From NCBI RefSeq assembly GCF_000714815.1, contig NZ_JMIH01000016.1:434001-498000 (forward strand): DNA of 64,000 bases, given 5' to 3'. The notes under the pieces are model-generated. The model did not search any database and was not told the DNA's origin. It worked only from the letters and a program-made list of their open reading frames with translations. The position numbers were made by a program, and so were the translations under genes. The DNA comes from Anditalea andensis (GTDB lineage Bacteria > Bacteroidota > Bacteroidia > Cytophagales > Cyclobacteriaceae). Shown piece after piece: positions 38,074-48,238 of this stretch; positions within the stretch are counted from its first letter, which is position 1; every line of letters begins with the position of its first letter.

Positions 38074-41000
38074 ATGTTAAAAAGAACAGTTACCAGTACC
38101 TTCTTCCTATTGATATTATGTTTGGGCTTAGTTTCAGCTCAGCAGACAAGAAAGCAAATATCATTAAACAGTGACTGGAAAACCATAGCTTCAGGAGTAG
38201 CCCCTCTCGAAGAGAAAGGCATTGAAGCCAAAAATTATAATGCCCAAAACTGGATATCTGTAGATGTACCTCATAACTGGGACCAATATGAAGGGTACCG
38301 AAGGATGAAGCACGGCAATAAGCACGGTGCTGCTTGGTATCGTAAAAATCTGACATTAGACAATGCAGATAAAGGGAAGCAACATTTTTTATTTTTTGAA
38401 GGCGTGGGTTCTTATGCAACGGTCTGGATCAATGGTAAAAAAGTAGGAGGCCATGCAGGCGGCAGGACTACCTTTACCCTTGATATTACAGAACATTTAG
38501 ATTTTAATGGAGAAAATACCATTGCAGTTAAAGCAGACCATCCGAGTATGATAGCCGATCTGCCATGGGTATGTGGTGGGTGTTCCGGTGAATGGGGTTT
38601 TTCGGAAGGTTCCCAGCCTATGGGTATCTTCAGACCCGTATCGCTATTGATCACAGATCAGGTAAAGATCGAACCTTTTGGAATCCATATCTGGAATGAT
38701 GATGAAATTTCCAAAGAGAAAGCCAAGCTCCAAATGAATACGACCATAAAAAATTATGGTGATAAGAGTAGGGAGATTACTATTGTGAACAGACTTATTG
38801 ACAAAGATGGTAAAGAGGTGGAGCGGCAGGAAAGTCCTTTGGTATTGGAACCGAAAGCAACAAAGGAGACCAAGCAAGAAACAGCATTTATTTCCCAGCC
38901 TAAGCTCTGGTCACCTAAAGATCCCTATTTATACAAAATGATCACTGAAATCCATGAAGACGGTAAGGTCATAGATGAGCTGGTCACCCCATATGGTATA
39001 CGATGGGTAAGTTGGCCCATAGGAAGAGATGACGGTGACCACCGTTTTTTTATAAACGGCGAGCCTTTATACATCAATGGTATCTGTGAATATGAACACA
39101 TGATGGGCCAAAGCCATGCTTTCACTGATGAGCAGGTTCTATCAAGGGTAAACCAGATGGTAGGTGCAGGATTTAACGCCTTCCGTGATGCGCACCAGCC
39201 CCACCACTTCAAATATCATGAAGAATGGGACAAGCAGGGTGTTTTACTATGGACACAATTTTCTGCACACATATGGTATGACACGCCCGAATTCAAAGAA
39301 AACTTCAAAGAATTGCTTAAGGAATGGGTAATTGAAAGAAGAAATAGCCCCTCTGTAGTCATGTGGGGCCTGCAAAATGAAAGTACTATTCCAAAAGAAT
39401 TTGCACAGGAATGTACAGAACTTATACGGGAACTTGACCCCAATTCATATAATCAAAAATTGGTGACTACCTGTAATGGTGGAGAAGGTACAGACTGGAA
39501 CGTAGTCCAGAACTGGTCCGGAACCTATGGGGGTGATCCCGAAAAATACGGGGAAGAACTCAGCCGTCAATTGTTGAATGGTGAATACGGTGCATGGAGA
39601 ACCTTGGACCTCCATACTGAAGGGCCATTTGTACAAAAAGGAGATTATAGCGAGGATAGGTTCTATCAGTTGATGCAGAAAAAAGTAGAACTGGCTGAAG
39701 CATATAAAGATAGCTTATCAGGGCAGTTTCACTGGTTGTACAATTCACATGAAAATCCGGGACGGATTCAAAATGGTGAAGGCTTCAGAGACATTGACCG
39801 GGTTGGCCCAATAAATTATAAGGGATTGGTGACTCCATGGGAAGAGCCTTTGGATGCATATTTCATGTACCGTTCTGAATATTCAGACAAGGTAAAGGAG
39901 CCTATGGTTTATATAGTCTCCCATACCTGGCCGGACAGGTGGATTGAAACTGGCATAAAAGACAGCTTGGTGGTGTTTTCCAATTGCGATGAAGTAGAGT
40001 TGTTCAATGATACGGATGGCAAGTCTCTGGGAAGAAAAAAGAATCCGGGAATGGGCAAGAATTTCCAATGGGATCAGGTAGATATCCAATACAACGTGCT
40101 TAAAGCAATTGGCTATGTGGATGGAAAAGAAATGGCTGAAGATATCATCGTTTTACATCATCTGCCGGAATCTCCCAATTTTCAGCAACTATACAGTGAT
40201 GATGAAAACCTGTTGCAAGGGGATCCTGATTTCCATTATATCTACAGGGTGAATGCCGGAGGGCCTGATTATATCGATCAAAACGGTCATCTATGGATGT
40301 CGGATGTGCAGAAAACTACCGATAATTCATGGGGGTCTAAGTCATGGACGGACGAGTTTGCAGATATGCCGGCTTTTTATGCCAGCCAAAGAAGGACTCA
40401 TGATCCTATCTCCGGTTCTAAAGATTGGGACCTGTTTCAGACCTTCAGATTCGGTATGACCAAGCTTAAATATGAATTTCCCCTACCCGATGGAGAATAT
40501 TTAATGGATCTGTTTTTTATAGAGCCCTGGTATGGTACAGGCGCTGGTCTGAACAGTACCGGATGGAGAACTTTTGATGTCGCCATTAATGATGAAACTG
40601 TAATACAAAATCTGGATATATGGAAAGAAGCCGGTCATGATAAAGCTTTGAAAAAAACAGTAAAAGGACAGGCTAAAGATGGAAAGCTAATTCTTTCCTT
40701 TCCAAAAATCACCTCCGGCCAGGCAATTATATCAGGTATAGGAATAGCAAGTATGGACAAATCCGTTCAACCTGCGGATCCTTCTCCTAAAAACATTCTG
40801 GACCTGAACAGTAATTTAAAGGGAGGTGCTAAAATAGAAGTCCAATCATGGCTGGATACAGGTCATCCACAATTTTCGGATTCAGACACCAAATTTAGCA
40901 AGTTACCCTATTTGCTCTTCGGAGCGGACTATATACGGTTACCTTTCACTTTACCAAGAAAAGGTTTTTCCGGTAACTTCATAGCCAATAAAAATTCAAT

Positions 41001-41631
41001 CGTATATGTTCTGATCAATGATAGGATCAAATCACTCCCGCGATGGATGGAAGGGTTCCTGCCGATTGAAGAAGATGCGGAAAACAATCAGGGTGAGAAT
41101 TTTAGCGTCTATACCAAGGAAGTAAGCCATGGAGAAAAAATCCAATTCGGTTCAGTTGATAAATTGGCCAAGAGCACATCAGGTGGTATGTATTCCATAG
41201 TGGTAGTACCGCAATATGAGATGGGTGACGGGGAAGACGAAAGACCGGGAATCCATCAGGAAGCTGAAACTGCCCTTTTTAAAGGAGATGGTATCGAAAC
41301 AGGAAATTTTAAAGAAAGTAAATACATTGAATTCACCGAAGTTGGAGAAGCCGGTATTGCCTGGGAAGTTAATCCGGGATTGGCAGGCACTTACCTGATC
41401 CGGTTCAGATATATGAATGTGTCTGATGAACCGATCAACGTAAGACTTCAGATAGAGGCATCCAACGGGGTGATGATGAGAGATGATGAGATAAGTTTTC
41501 CTGTGGCAGATGAAAAATGGAGAATACTGAATACCACTACAGGTACCAGTATAAATGCAGGAAAATACATCATCAGAATCCATTCTGAGGACTTGAAAGG
41601 CCTTCGTCTGGATAGGATGGAGTTCCAATAA
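38074..41631 (+). CDS. GH2 glycosidase with C-terminal malectin-like and carbohydrate-binding domains
   Basis: A 1185-residue exported protein (signal peptide ending VSAQ, about residue 22). The GH2 jelly-roll, immunoglobulin-like and barrel domains fill about 25-620. The acid/base is Glu436 in MWGLQNESTIP and the nucleophile Glu504 in NGEYGAWRT. After the core come a malectin-like domain (about 720-910, with WGSKSWTDEFADMPAFYAS and FRFGMTKLKYEFPLPDGEY), a further beta-sandwich and a C-terminal CBM-like domain (about 1060-1185, QEAETALFKG...YIEFTE). Such long GH2 enzymes are typically beta-galactosidases, but beta-glucuronidase or arabinosidase-like activity cannot be excluded. Confidence 0.85.
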   Translation: MLKRTVTSTFFLLILCLGLVSAQQTRKQISLNSDWKTIASGVAPLEEKGIEAKNYNAQNWISVDVPHNWDQYEGYRRMKHGNKHGAAWYRKNLTLDNADKGKQHFLFFEGVGSYATVWINGKKVGGHAGGRTTFTLDITEHLDFNGENTIAVKADHPSMIADLPWVCGGCSGEWGFSEGSQPMGIFRPVSLLITDQVKIEPFGIHIWNDDEISKEKAKLQMNTTIKNYGDKSREITIVNRLIDKDGKEVERQESPLVLEPKATKETKQETAFISQPKLWSPKDPYLYKMITEIHEDGKVIDELVTPYGIRWVSWPIGRDDGDHRFFINGEPLYINGICEYEHMMGQSHAFTDEQVLSRVNQMVGAGFNAFRDAHQPHHFKYHEEWDKQGVLLWTQFSAHIWYDTPEFKENFKELLKEWVIERRNSPSVVMWGLQNESTIPKEFAQECTELIRELDPNSYNQKLVTTCNGGEGTDWNVVQNWSGTYGGDPEKYGEELSRQLLNGEYGAWRTLDLHTEGPFVQKGDYSEDRFYQLMQKKVELAEAYKDSLSGQFHWLYNSHENPGRIQNGEGFRDIDRVGPINYKGLVTPWEEPLDAYFMYRSEYSDKVKEPMVYIVSHTWPDRWIETGIKDSLVVFSNCDEVELFNDTDGKSLGRKKNPGMGKNFQWDQVDIQYNVLKAIGYVDGKEMAEDIIVLHHLPESPNFQQLYSDDENLLQGDPDFHYIYRVNAGGPDYIDQNGHLWMSDVQKTTDNSWGSKSWTDEFADMPAFYASQRRTHDPISGSKDWDLFQTFRFGMTKLKYEFPLPDGEYLMDLFFIEPWYGTGAGLNSTGWRTFDVAINDETVIQNLDIWKEAGHDKALKKTVKGQAKDGKLILSFPKITSGQAIISGIGIASMDKSVQPADPSPKNILDLNSNLKGGAKIEVQSWLDTGHPQFSDSDTKFSKLPYLLFGADYIRLPFTLPRKGFSGNFIANKNSIVYVLINDRIKSLPRWMEGFLPIEEDAENNQGENFSVYTKEVSHGEKIQFGSVDKLAKSTSGGMYSIVVVPQYEMGDGEDERPGIHQEAETALFKGDGIETGNFKESKYIEFTEVGEAGIAWEVNPGLAGTYLIRFRYMNVSDEPINVRLQIEASNGVMMRDDEISFPVADEKWRILNTTTGTSINAGKYIIRIHSEDLKGLRLDRMEFQ

Positions 41632-41757
41632 ATAATGTAAATCCTTTATACCAAATGCAGAACAGTCTAATTTAAGTTTTATCCAATAAATTAGTCTGGA
41701 ATGCCCTTAGAAAGATAAACTTACAATAGTCATAAAAACTATATTTGATACTATACC

Positions 41758-44178
41758 ATGGCCAAACCAATCCTTATTATAGCAGCTTTATTATTGTTTT
41801 TTTCTAGCTGTCAACAACAAAAGCAGGCCAATCGCCAACAACTGGATTTCAATAAATGCTGGCATTTTCAATTGGGAGACCATCCTGATGCTGTCGACAT
41901 GGAATACGATTCTGAAAGCTGGAGGAAATTGACCTTGCCCCATGATTGGAGCATAGAGGGTGAGTTCAGTAAAGAACATCCTACCACTCCCGAAGGGGGC
42001 GCACTTCCTGCGGGAATGGGATGGTATAGAAAAACATTTTCCCTTCCGGAATCCGACTCTTTTAAAACGGTCTGGATAGAGTTTGACGGGATTTACAGAA
42101 ACAGTGAAATATGGATCAACGGTCATTATTTAGGGATCAGACCAAATGGATACAGTTCCTTTCAGCATGAGCTGAGCCCACATTTAAATTATGGAGAGGA
42201 AGCCAATGTAATAGCGGTTAAAGTAGATAATTCACAGCAGCCTAATTCCCGTTGGTACACCGGCTCGGGTATCTATAGAAACGTGCGTTTAATAAAAACG
42301 GGAAAAGTGCACGTAGATCACTGGGGCACTTTTATTACTACCCCAAAGATAACTGAAAGCTCCTCCAACATCAATCTTCAGCTTACGATCAAAAATCAAT
42401 CTAATGAAAACCGTCAGGTAAGGGTATTGACCACGATATTAGATGGAGACAATAATAAGGTGGCTTCCATGGAATCTGATCACCAAATGGAAAATGACTC
42501 GACCCTAACTTTTGATCAAAATTTAGATTTAGCCGATCCCGTATTATGGGATGTGGACAGGCCGTATATGTACAGTGCCCTTACGCAGATCTATGATGGA
42601 AATGAACTGTTGGATGATTACAGGACCCCATTTGGGATCAGATACTTTGATTTCCATCCTGAAAAAGGGTTTTCTTTAAATGGAAAACCGATGAAAATTC
42701 TAGGGGTCTGCAACCACCATGATTTAGGCGCTTTAGGTGCAGCAGTTAATGAGCGGGCTATAGAAAGACAACTGGAAATCTTAAAAGAGATGGGTGTCAA
42801 TGCAATCAGGACCGCCCATAACCCGCCGGCACCGGAATTACTGGATCTTTGTGACCGCATGGGCTTTATCGTGCAGGATGAAGCTTTTGATGAATGGAAA
42901 AAAAGAAAAGCCAAGGAAGGTTACCATAAAGATTGGGATGAATGGCACAAGCAGGATCTGGAAGATATGATCAGACGGGACCGTAACCATCCTTCCATAT
43001 TTATGTGGAGCATTGGAAATGAAATACGGGAACAATTTGACAGCACCGGTATCACCATTACCAGAGAACTGGTAAGCATAGTAAAAAACCTTGACACCAC
43101 GCGGCCGGTCACTTGTGCTCTTACTGAGAACGAGCCGGATAAAAACTTTATATACCAATCCGGTGCATTGGATCTTTTGGGTTTCAATTACAAACACAGA
43201 GATTATGAAAAATTTCCGGAATGGTACCCAGGTGAAAAACTCATCGCCACAGAAAACATGTCTGCTTTGGCTACACGAGGTGAATATTTTTTCCCCTCTG
43301 ATTCCATTATGCGTTGGCCTGAAGCTCATGATAAACCATTGGTTACCGGTAAGGATGATTATACCGTTTCTGCATTTGACCAGGTTTCCGCCTATTGGGG
43401 GTCCACGCATGAAGAAACCTGGACGACGATTAAGAACCAGGATTTTATGTCAGGATTGTTTGTTTGGACAGGATTTGATTATCTGGGTGAGCCTATTCCT
43501 TACCCCTATCCGGCCAGAAGTTCCTATTTCGGGATCATAGACCTGGCCGGCTTTCCAAAAGATGCCTTCTACATGTACAAAAGCGAATGGACCAACACGC
43601 CTACTCTGCATCTATTTCCCCACTGGAACTGGGAAGAGGGCAAAGAAGTGGATGTATGGGCCTATTATAACCAGGCTGATGAAGTTGAGCTGTTTTTAAA
43701 CGACAAATCTGTAGGAAAGCGTAAAAAGGAAGGAGATGATTTAAATGTCATGTGGAGACTTCCATATGAAAAAGGTACTATCCGGGCCGTTTCCAGAAAA
43801 GATGGAAAAACTGTATTGGAAAGAGAAATCCAAACCGCCGGAAAAGCCGCTAAAATTCATTTGGAAGCAGATAGAAGCGATATCAAAGCAGATGGCAAAG
43901 ATCTTTCATTTATCACTGTTTCCATTAGGGATAAAAATGGAAATATAGTCCCCAATGCTGATGATCTGGTAACATTTGAAGTTGAAGGAAACGGGTTTAT
44001 CGCCGGAGTAGATAACGGATATCAGGCCAGTTTAGAACCTTTTAAGGCCAACTACAGGAAAGCCTTTAGAGGAAAATGTTTGGTAATAGTCCAGGCTACA
44101 GAAAATCCCGGACCTATTACTTTAAAAGCTAATGCTGAAGGAATTTCCTCTTCCGAGATTACTGTTAATGTCCAATAA
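41758..44178 (+). CDS. GH2 beta-galactosidase-like enzyme, lipoprotein
   Basis: An 806-residue protein with a lipobox (LLLFFSSC). It has the GH2 jelly roll with LPHDWSIEGEFS and NSRWYTGSGIYRNVRLIKTG, the barrel (about 290-590) with acid/base Glu422 in SIGNEIREQ and likely nucleophile Glu499 in ATENMSALATRG, and C-terminal DUF4982-like and Big-type beta domains. The ExxSAxxTRG form of the nucleophile motif is usual in Bacteroidota GH2 beta-galactosidases. It lies 126 bases after the larger GH2 gene and is probably the last gene of the unit, converging with the AraC regulator gene. Exact sugar specificity is inferred. Confidence 0.85.
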   Translation: MAKPILIIAALLLFFSSCQQQKQANRQQLDFNKCWHFQLGDHPDAVDMEYDSESWRKLTLPHDWSIEGEFSKEHPTTPEGGALPAGMGWYRKTFSLPESDSFKTVWIEFDGIYRNSEIWINGHYLGIRPNGYSSFQHELSPHLNYGEEANVIAVKVDNSQQPNSRWYTGSGIYRNVRLIKTGKVHVDHWGTFITTPKITESSSNINLQLTIKNQSNENRQVRVLTTILDGDNNKVASMESDHQMENDSTLTFDQNLDLADPVLWDVDRPYMYSALTQIYDGNELLDDYRTPFGIRYFDFHPEKGFSLNGKPMKILGVCNHHDLGALGAAVNERAIERQLEILKEMGVNAIRTAHNPPAPELLDLCDRMGFIVQDEAFDEWKKRKAKEGYHKDWDEWHKQDLEDMIRRDRNHPSIFMWSIGNEIREQFDSTGITITRELVSIVKNLDTTRPVTCALTENEPDKNFIYQSGALDLLGFNYKHRDYEKFPEWYPGEKLIATENMSALATRGEYFFPSDSIMRWPEAHDKPLVTGKDDYTVSAFDQVSAYWGSTHEETWTTIKNQDFMSGLFVWTGFDYLGEPIPYPYPARSSYFGIIDLAGFPKDAFYMYKSEWTNTPTLHLFPHWNWEEGKEVDVWAYYNQADEVELFLNDKSVGKRKKEGDDLNVMWRLPYEKGTIRAVSRKDGKTVLEREIQTAGKAAKIHLEADRSDIKADGKDLSFITVSIRDKNGNIVPNADDLVTFEVEGNGFIAGVDNGYQASLEPFKANYRKAFRGKCLVIVQATENPGPITLKANAEGISSSEITVNVQ

Positions 44179-44209
44179 CAATTAATATAAATTGCAAAAG
44201 TATTTAAAA

Positions 44210-45172
44210 CTATACATTTGAAACATATGAATTCTGTTGGTATTTGGAAGGAGTTGTACCTGTTCTCTGTCTAAAGGCAGAAGTAAAATGTTGCAAAGAG
44301 GAAAAGCCACATTGATAAGCTATATCTGAAAGGCCCAATTCTTCCGCACTGGTTAGCAATTGTTTTGCTCTTTCGATCTTTAAGTGAATGATAAAACTGC
44401 TTGGTGGGTATCCGGTCAATCTTTTTACCTCGTCGGTAAATTTTGTTTTACCCATACCAAAAGAATAGGCTAAATCTTCCACTATCCATTTTTCGGTCAG
44501 ATCATCATTGATCATTTCAGTAAGCTTACTGATAAAACAATCCTCCTGCCCTATTTTTTTCTTTCGGGTAGATAGATGGCGATATAAATCTATCAGAAGG
44601 TTTTCAATAATATTTCTAACCACTAATTCGTAACCAGGTGCCTGAAGGAGCAATTCTTCCTTTAAAGCTAAGATGTGCTTTTTAAACAGTTTTGCTTTTC
44701 GAAGGATTATTCCATTCTCAGCCGCTATTAATTTTCCCAGCTTAATTTGATACTGCTCGGATATACTTGTCCAATTCCCAAAATTGAGAGGTTGATCGGG
44801 TGCATATTCATGGGGTTTTATTATCAGCCAGTTGATTTGCCCCATATCCATTTTCCCCGAGGGACTTCCATTCCAATGCCAGGGAGCAGTAATCGATAGG
44901 TCGTCAGGAAACAATTCAACATTCTTTTCCTCAATTCTCCAATCATATTTTCCGCTTTCTATAAAATGGATTTCTATCCCATCATTTAAATGGGGTCGCA
45001 TATTTTCATCCAGACGGACTTTAGAAAATTTCATACTCCCGAACTGCGTCAGAAATGGTAGATTTTCTAATGGTCCCAAATTCTGCTCATGCCACCAAAC
45101 ACCAGATTCCCCTGGTGAATTATCTATAGTAGGATATAATTTATTCTCTTTCATAGTTTTGAACAAAAACAA
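44210..45172 (-). CDS. AraC family transcriptional regulator
   Basis: A 320-residue regulator. The N-terminal part has cupin-like features (HLNDGIEIHFIESGKYDWRI), as in sugar-sensing AraC proteins. The C-terminal pair of helix-turn-helix motifs (about 215-315) contains DLAYSFGMGKTKFTDEVKRL and GLSDIAYQCGFSSLQHFTSA, with the usual FRQRTGTTPSKY ending. The start may be Met1 or Met7. It converges with the last GH2 gene of the island (31 bases between stops). AraC activators often bind asymmetric, directly repeated sites, so it is a candidate reader of the oriented AAGTnCAGGA sites; that link is inference. Confidence 0.88.
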   Translation of the reverse strand: MFLFKTMKENKLYPTIDNSPGESGVWWHEQNLGPLENLPFLTQFGSMKFSKVRLDENMRPHLNDGIEIHFIESGKYDWRIEEKNVELFPDDLSITAPWHWNGSPSGKMDMGQINWLIIKPHEYAPDQPLNFGNWTSISEQYQIKLGKLIAAENGIILRKAKLFKKHILALKEELLLQAPGYELVVRNIIENLLIDLYRHLSTRKKKIGQEDCFISKLTEMINDDLTEKWIVEDLAYSFGMGKTKFTDEVKRLTGYPPSSFIIHLKIERAKQLLTSAEELGLSDIAYQCGFSSLQHFTSAFRQRTGTTPSKYQQNSYVSNV

Positions 45173-45365
45173 TTAGCATGTCAATTAGCACAATACAAAC
45201 ACTATTGACTGCATATATTGCTATCATAAGAAGGTTATTTAAGTTATTTATTCTTTTATAAAATCGACCGTCGCTTGAATTTAGTATAGGATATAATTTT
45301 ATATAATCATATTTGAATAGCACTTCGAAGTTAAGCTTACATACAGAACGTAAATCTTGAGAAAA

Positions 45366-45396
45366 TTATGAAATAAAAAAAAAGTTATGAAATAAA
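45366..45396. promoter_or_regulatory. Direct repeat TTATGAAATAAA upstream of the GntR-type regulator
   Basis: The 12-base unit occurs at 45366-45377 and 45385-45396, 19 bases apart, 38-68 bases before the start of the GntR-type gene. It may be an autoregulatory or promoter-linked site; the low sequence complexity makes this uncertain. Confidence 0.3.
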
Positions 45397-45433
45397 GTTC
45401 AAACGATTGCACCCACAATAAACCCAAAATTTT

Positions 45434-46483
45434 ATGATAGCATTAGATAACATTATTCGAATCAACCATGAGTCCCGAATTCCTAAGTATTTACAGATTG
45501 TTAATTCAATCGTAGAAAACATTGGTAGAAATTACTTAATTGTAGGAGAAAAAATTCCATCTATCAATGAAATCAGTGAGGAATTTTTCCTTTCAAGAGA
45601 TACAGTAGAGAAAGCTTACAATGAGCTTAAGAAAAGGAAAATTGTATCTTCTGTAAAAGGCAAAGGATATTATGTGGCAAGAAATGTATCACATACCCAG
45701 ATAAAGATTTTATTCTTACTTAATAAACCAAGTTATTATAAGCTTGAAATTTACAATTCATTCCTGAATAGCCTAGGTGATTCGGCCACAGTTGATTTGA
45801 ATCTCTATAATTGCGATCCCACTATCCTTACGAGTATACTCAGAGAAAACATGGGAGCTTATGATTATTACGTTGTTATGCCCCATTTTAAAAATGATAA
45901 ACAAGAACATCAAAACGAAAATGATGCAGTATTGGATGTTTTGAATGAATTGCCGGAAGATAAATTGATTATTATGGATAACTTGCTCCCATCTTTATGT
46001 AATAATATTGCTTCAGTTTGCCAGGACTTCAAATCTGATATTTATCATGCATTAGAAGAAGGTAGCCGAAATTTGGTCAAATATGACAAATTGATTTTAG
46101 TATACCCCGAAAATGTACTATATCCATACCCGCAGGAAATAAGAGAGGGATTTAAAAAATTCTGTAGTTCTTATGGATTTGATTCCGAAGTTATTCCGAC
46201 AATTTTTCCTGATATGGAATTTGGCTCTAATGATGCTTATATCACTATTGAGGAAAATGATCTAGTCAATCTCATGAGGCAAATTAAGGATCATGGTATG
46301 CAACTTGGCAAGGATGTAGGAGTCATATCTTATAATGACACTCCATTAAAAGAACTTCTAGGCATTACCGTTATGTCTACAGATTTTAAAGTAATGGGAG
46401 AAACGGCAGCTTATATGATTAAAAAAGGAAAATCAGAACAAGTTAAGAATGTATTTAATTATATCGAACGTGGGTCTATATAA
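45434..46483 (+). CDS. GntR-type regulator with periplasmic-binding-like sensor domain
   Basis: A 349-residue protein. Residues 1-80 form a GntR winged helix: SRIPKYLQIVNSIVENIG, VGEKIPSINEISEEFFLSRD, TVEKAYNELKKRKIVSSVKG and GYYV. The rest (about 90-345) is a LacI/periplasmic-binding-type ligand domain: IKILFLLNKPS, AYDYYVVMPHF, DKLIIMDNLLPS, DAYITIEENDLVNLMRQIKD and GVISYNDTPLKELLGITVMS. Bacteroidota use such fusions to control sugar catabolism, for example fucose or arabinose genes. It stands alone, followed by a strong hairpin. It could control either carbohydrate locus; the palindromic TGTGTGCGCACACA sites are possible targets, but this is inferred. Confidence 0.85.
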   Translation: MIALDNIIRINHESRIPKYLQIVNSIVENIGRNYLIVGEKIPSINEISEEFFLSRDTVEKAYNELKKRKIVSSVKGKGYYVARNVSHTQIKILFLLNKPSYYKLEIYNSFLNSLGDSATVDLNLYNCDPTILTSILRENMGAYDYYVVMPHFKNDKQEHQNENDAVLDVLNELPEDKLIIMDNLLPSLCNNIASVCQDFKSDIYHALEEGSRNLVKYDKLILVYPENVLYPYPQEIREGFKKFCSSYGFDSEVIPTIFPDMEFGSNDAYITIEENDLVNLMRQIKDHGMQLGKDVGVISYNDTPLKELLGITVMSTDFKVMGETAAYMIKKGKSEQVKNVFNYIERGSI

Positions 46484-46951
46484 AAAATAGTTAATATTAC
46501 CTGTTTCTTTATATAATCCTATTTTATATATAATGTAAAATAGGATTATATTTCTTTCCATAAAATTCGATTATAATTCTAAAAAGGGAATTATTGTTAA
46601 AATAATACTATGTAAATTAAATATCATCTCATATACTTGGTATCCTGCCCGCTAATTTCAATTATTTTAAGCCTACTTATTAATTCATTACAACCCAATC
46701 CAGAATAGTTAGGTTAATGTTTAATAAAATCTATGTATATTGAAAAATAAATTACCACCCTCTTTTTCATTCCTCTAATTTAAATTCAATTTATCCTCTA
46801 TTTAATCATATGTACGCATACAATAAAGCCACTTATTAATTTTTCTTTGTAAATGATATCCTCCTTAATTGCCTAATATTAGTTGCCGTGTATTACTTCT
46901 CTATTTCCCACCAATCACCATTTTACCAATATTTTTAAATAACTTAAAGGC
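46484..46951. other. AT-rich intergenic region, 468 bases
   Basis: It holds a strong hairpin just after the GntR-type gene (46511-46551). The rest is very AT-rich with no open frame of note and presumably includes the promoter of the amidohydrolase gene, which I could not locate. Confidence 0.5.
46511..46551. terminator. 16-base perfect inverted repeat, probable terminator
   Basis: ATATAATCCTATTTTA pairs perfectly with TAAAATAGGATTATAT across a 9-base loop, 27 bases after the GntR-type stop codon, and is followed by a short T-rich run. The stem is AT-rich but long. A two-way terminator is likely; a regulator site is the alternative. Confidence 0.65.
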
Positions 46952-48238
46952 ATGAACAAATTGATGCAATATTTTCTGACCGTGCTTTTACTTAGTTCTT
47001 GTGCCACTGATGAACAAGTTTCTGAAGGTGACTATACCGCATACACCGGCGCTTCTATTATCGATGGTTCGGGTGATCAACCTATCGAAAATGGCGTATT
47101 GCTCATTCGGGAAGGTAAAGTAACTGCCGTAGGAAGCTGTGATGATGTATCTATACCCGAGGAAGCCCATATGGTAGACCTCACCGGAAAATTCATTATC
47201 CCTGGGTTGATCAATGGCCATGGGCATGTAGGGCAAGCAAAGGGAATAGAAGGTGACCACTATTCTGCACAAAATGTACTTGATAACCTTGGGATATATG
47301 CCAGATATGGCATCACCACTGTGGTAAGTCTTGGAGACGACCAAAAAGATGGGGTCCCATTTAGACATGTCAATGATAGTTTACCCGTATCCCGGGCCAG
47401 ACTTTTTATCGCCGGTAAGGTTATTACTGGAAATACTCCTGAAGATGCTATCGCCGACATAGAATATAATCATCAAATGGGAGTAGATTTTATGAAAATC
47501 AGGGTAGATGATAACCTGGGCACTTCTGATAAAATGCCTGAAGATGTATACAGGGCTGTCATTGACCGCTCCCATGAGCTCGGTTACAAGATAGCTACCC
47601 ATATGTACGAACTAGATGACTCCAGAAAATTGGTAAAAGCAGGATCAGACTTGCTCGCCCATAGTATAAGGGATCAGGTGGTAGATCATACTTTCCTCGA
47701 ATTGTTAAAGCAAAAGAACATTGGCTATTGCCCTACTCTTACCCGTGAACTATCTACGTATGTGTATGCAGATACTGCCCACTTTTTCTCAGATCCTTTT
47801 TTCCTAAAAGAATATCCCAGAGACGTGATCCAACCTCTTATGGATCCTAAAAGACAGGAAGATGTTCGTAACAAACGCAGTGCCCAGATATACAAGCAGC
47901 AGCTTCCAGTCGCCTACACTAACTTAAAAAGTCTACATGATGCGGGAATTCCCATAGTCTTCGGAACAGACAGTGGGGTGCCTACCCGCTTCATGGGATA
48001 TTTTGAACACCTCGAAATGGAGATGATGGCCGAAGCCGGTCTAACGCCAATGGAAATACTCCTGTCCGCAACTAAAAATGTGGCAGAGTATCTAGATTTA
48101 AAAGGCCTTGGCATCTTAAAAGAAGGTAACTGGGCAGATTTTATAATACTGGATGCTGACCCTTTACTCGATATTAGAAACTGTAAACAAATCCTGCAAG
48201 TATATATCGGCGGAAAGGTAGTGGAAGAATCTTTCTAA
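46952..48238 (+). CDS. Amidohydrolase family lipoprotein (imidazolonepropionase/prolidase-like)
   Basis: A 428-residue lipoprotein (LLLSSCATD). It has the full metal-site order of the amidohydrolase superfamily: HxH in INGHGHVG, a candidate carboxylated Lys in GVDFMKIRVDDN, then ATHMYELDD, LLAHSIRD and the late Asp in VFGTDSGVPT. A small beta domain at both ends (TAYTGASIIDGSGDQPIENG and KGLGILKEGNWADFIILDAD) completes the fold. Known relatives hydrolyse dipeptides or cyclic amides in the periplasm. It seems to be a single-gene unit, with long gaps on both sides. Substrate unknown. Confidence 0.82.
   Translation: MNKLMQYFLTVLLLSSCATDEQVSEGDYTAYTGASIIDGSGDQPIENGVLLIREGKVTAVGSCDDVSIPEEAHMVDLTGKFIIPGLINGHGHVGQAKGIEGDHYSAQNVLDNLGIYARYGITTVVSLGDDQKDGVPFRHVNDSLPVSRARLFIAGKVITGNTPEDAIADIEYNHQMGVDFMKIRVDDNLGTSDKMPEDVYRAVIDRSHELGYKIATHMYELDDSRKLVKAGSDLLAHSIRDQVVDHTFLELLKQKNIGYCPTLTRELSTYVYADTAHFFSDPFFLKEYPRDVIQPLMDPKRQEDVRNKRSAQIYKQQLPVAYTNLKSLHDAGIPIVFGTDSGVPTRFMGYFEHLEMEMMAEAGLTPMEILLSATKNVAEYLDLKGLGILKEGNWADFIILDADPLLDIRNCKQILQVYIGGKVVEESF

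Noticed and set aside
42838-43410. 190-codon minus-strand open frame
   Set aside because: Antisense to the GH2 catalytic domain; no independent evidence.
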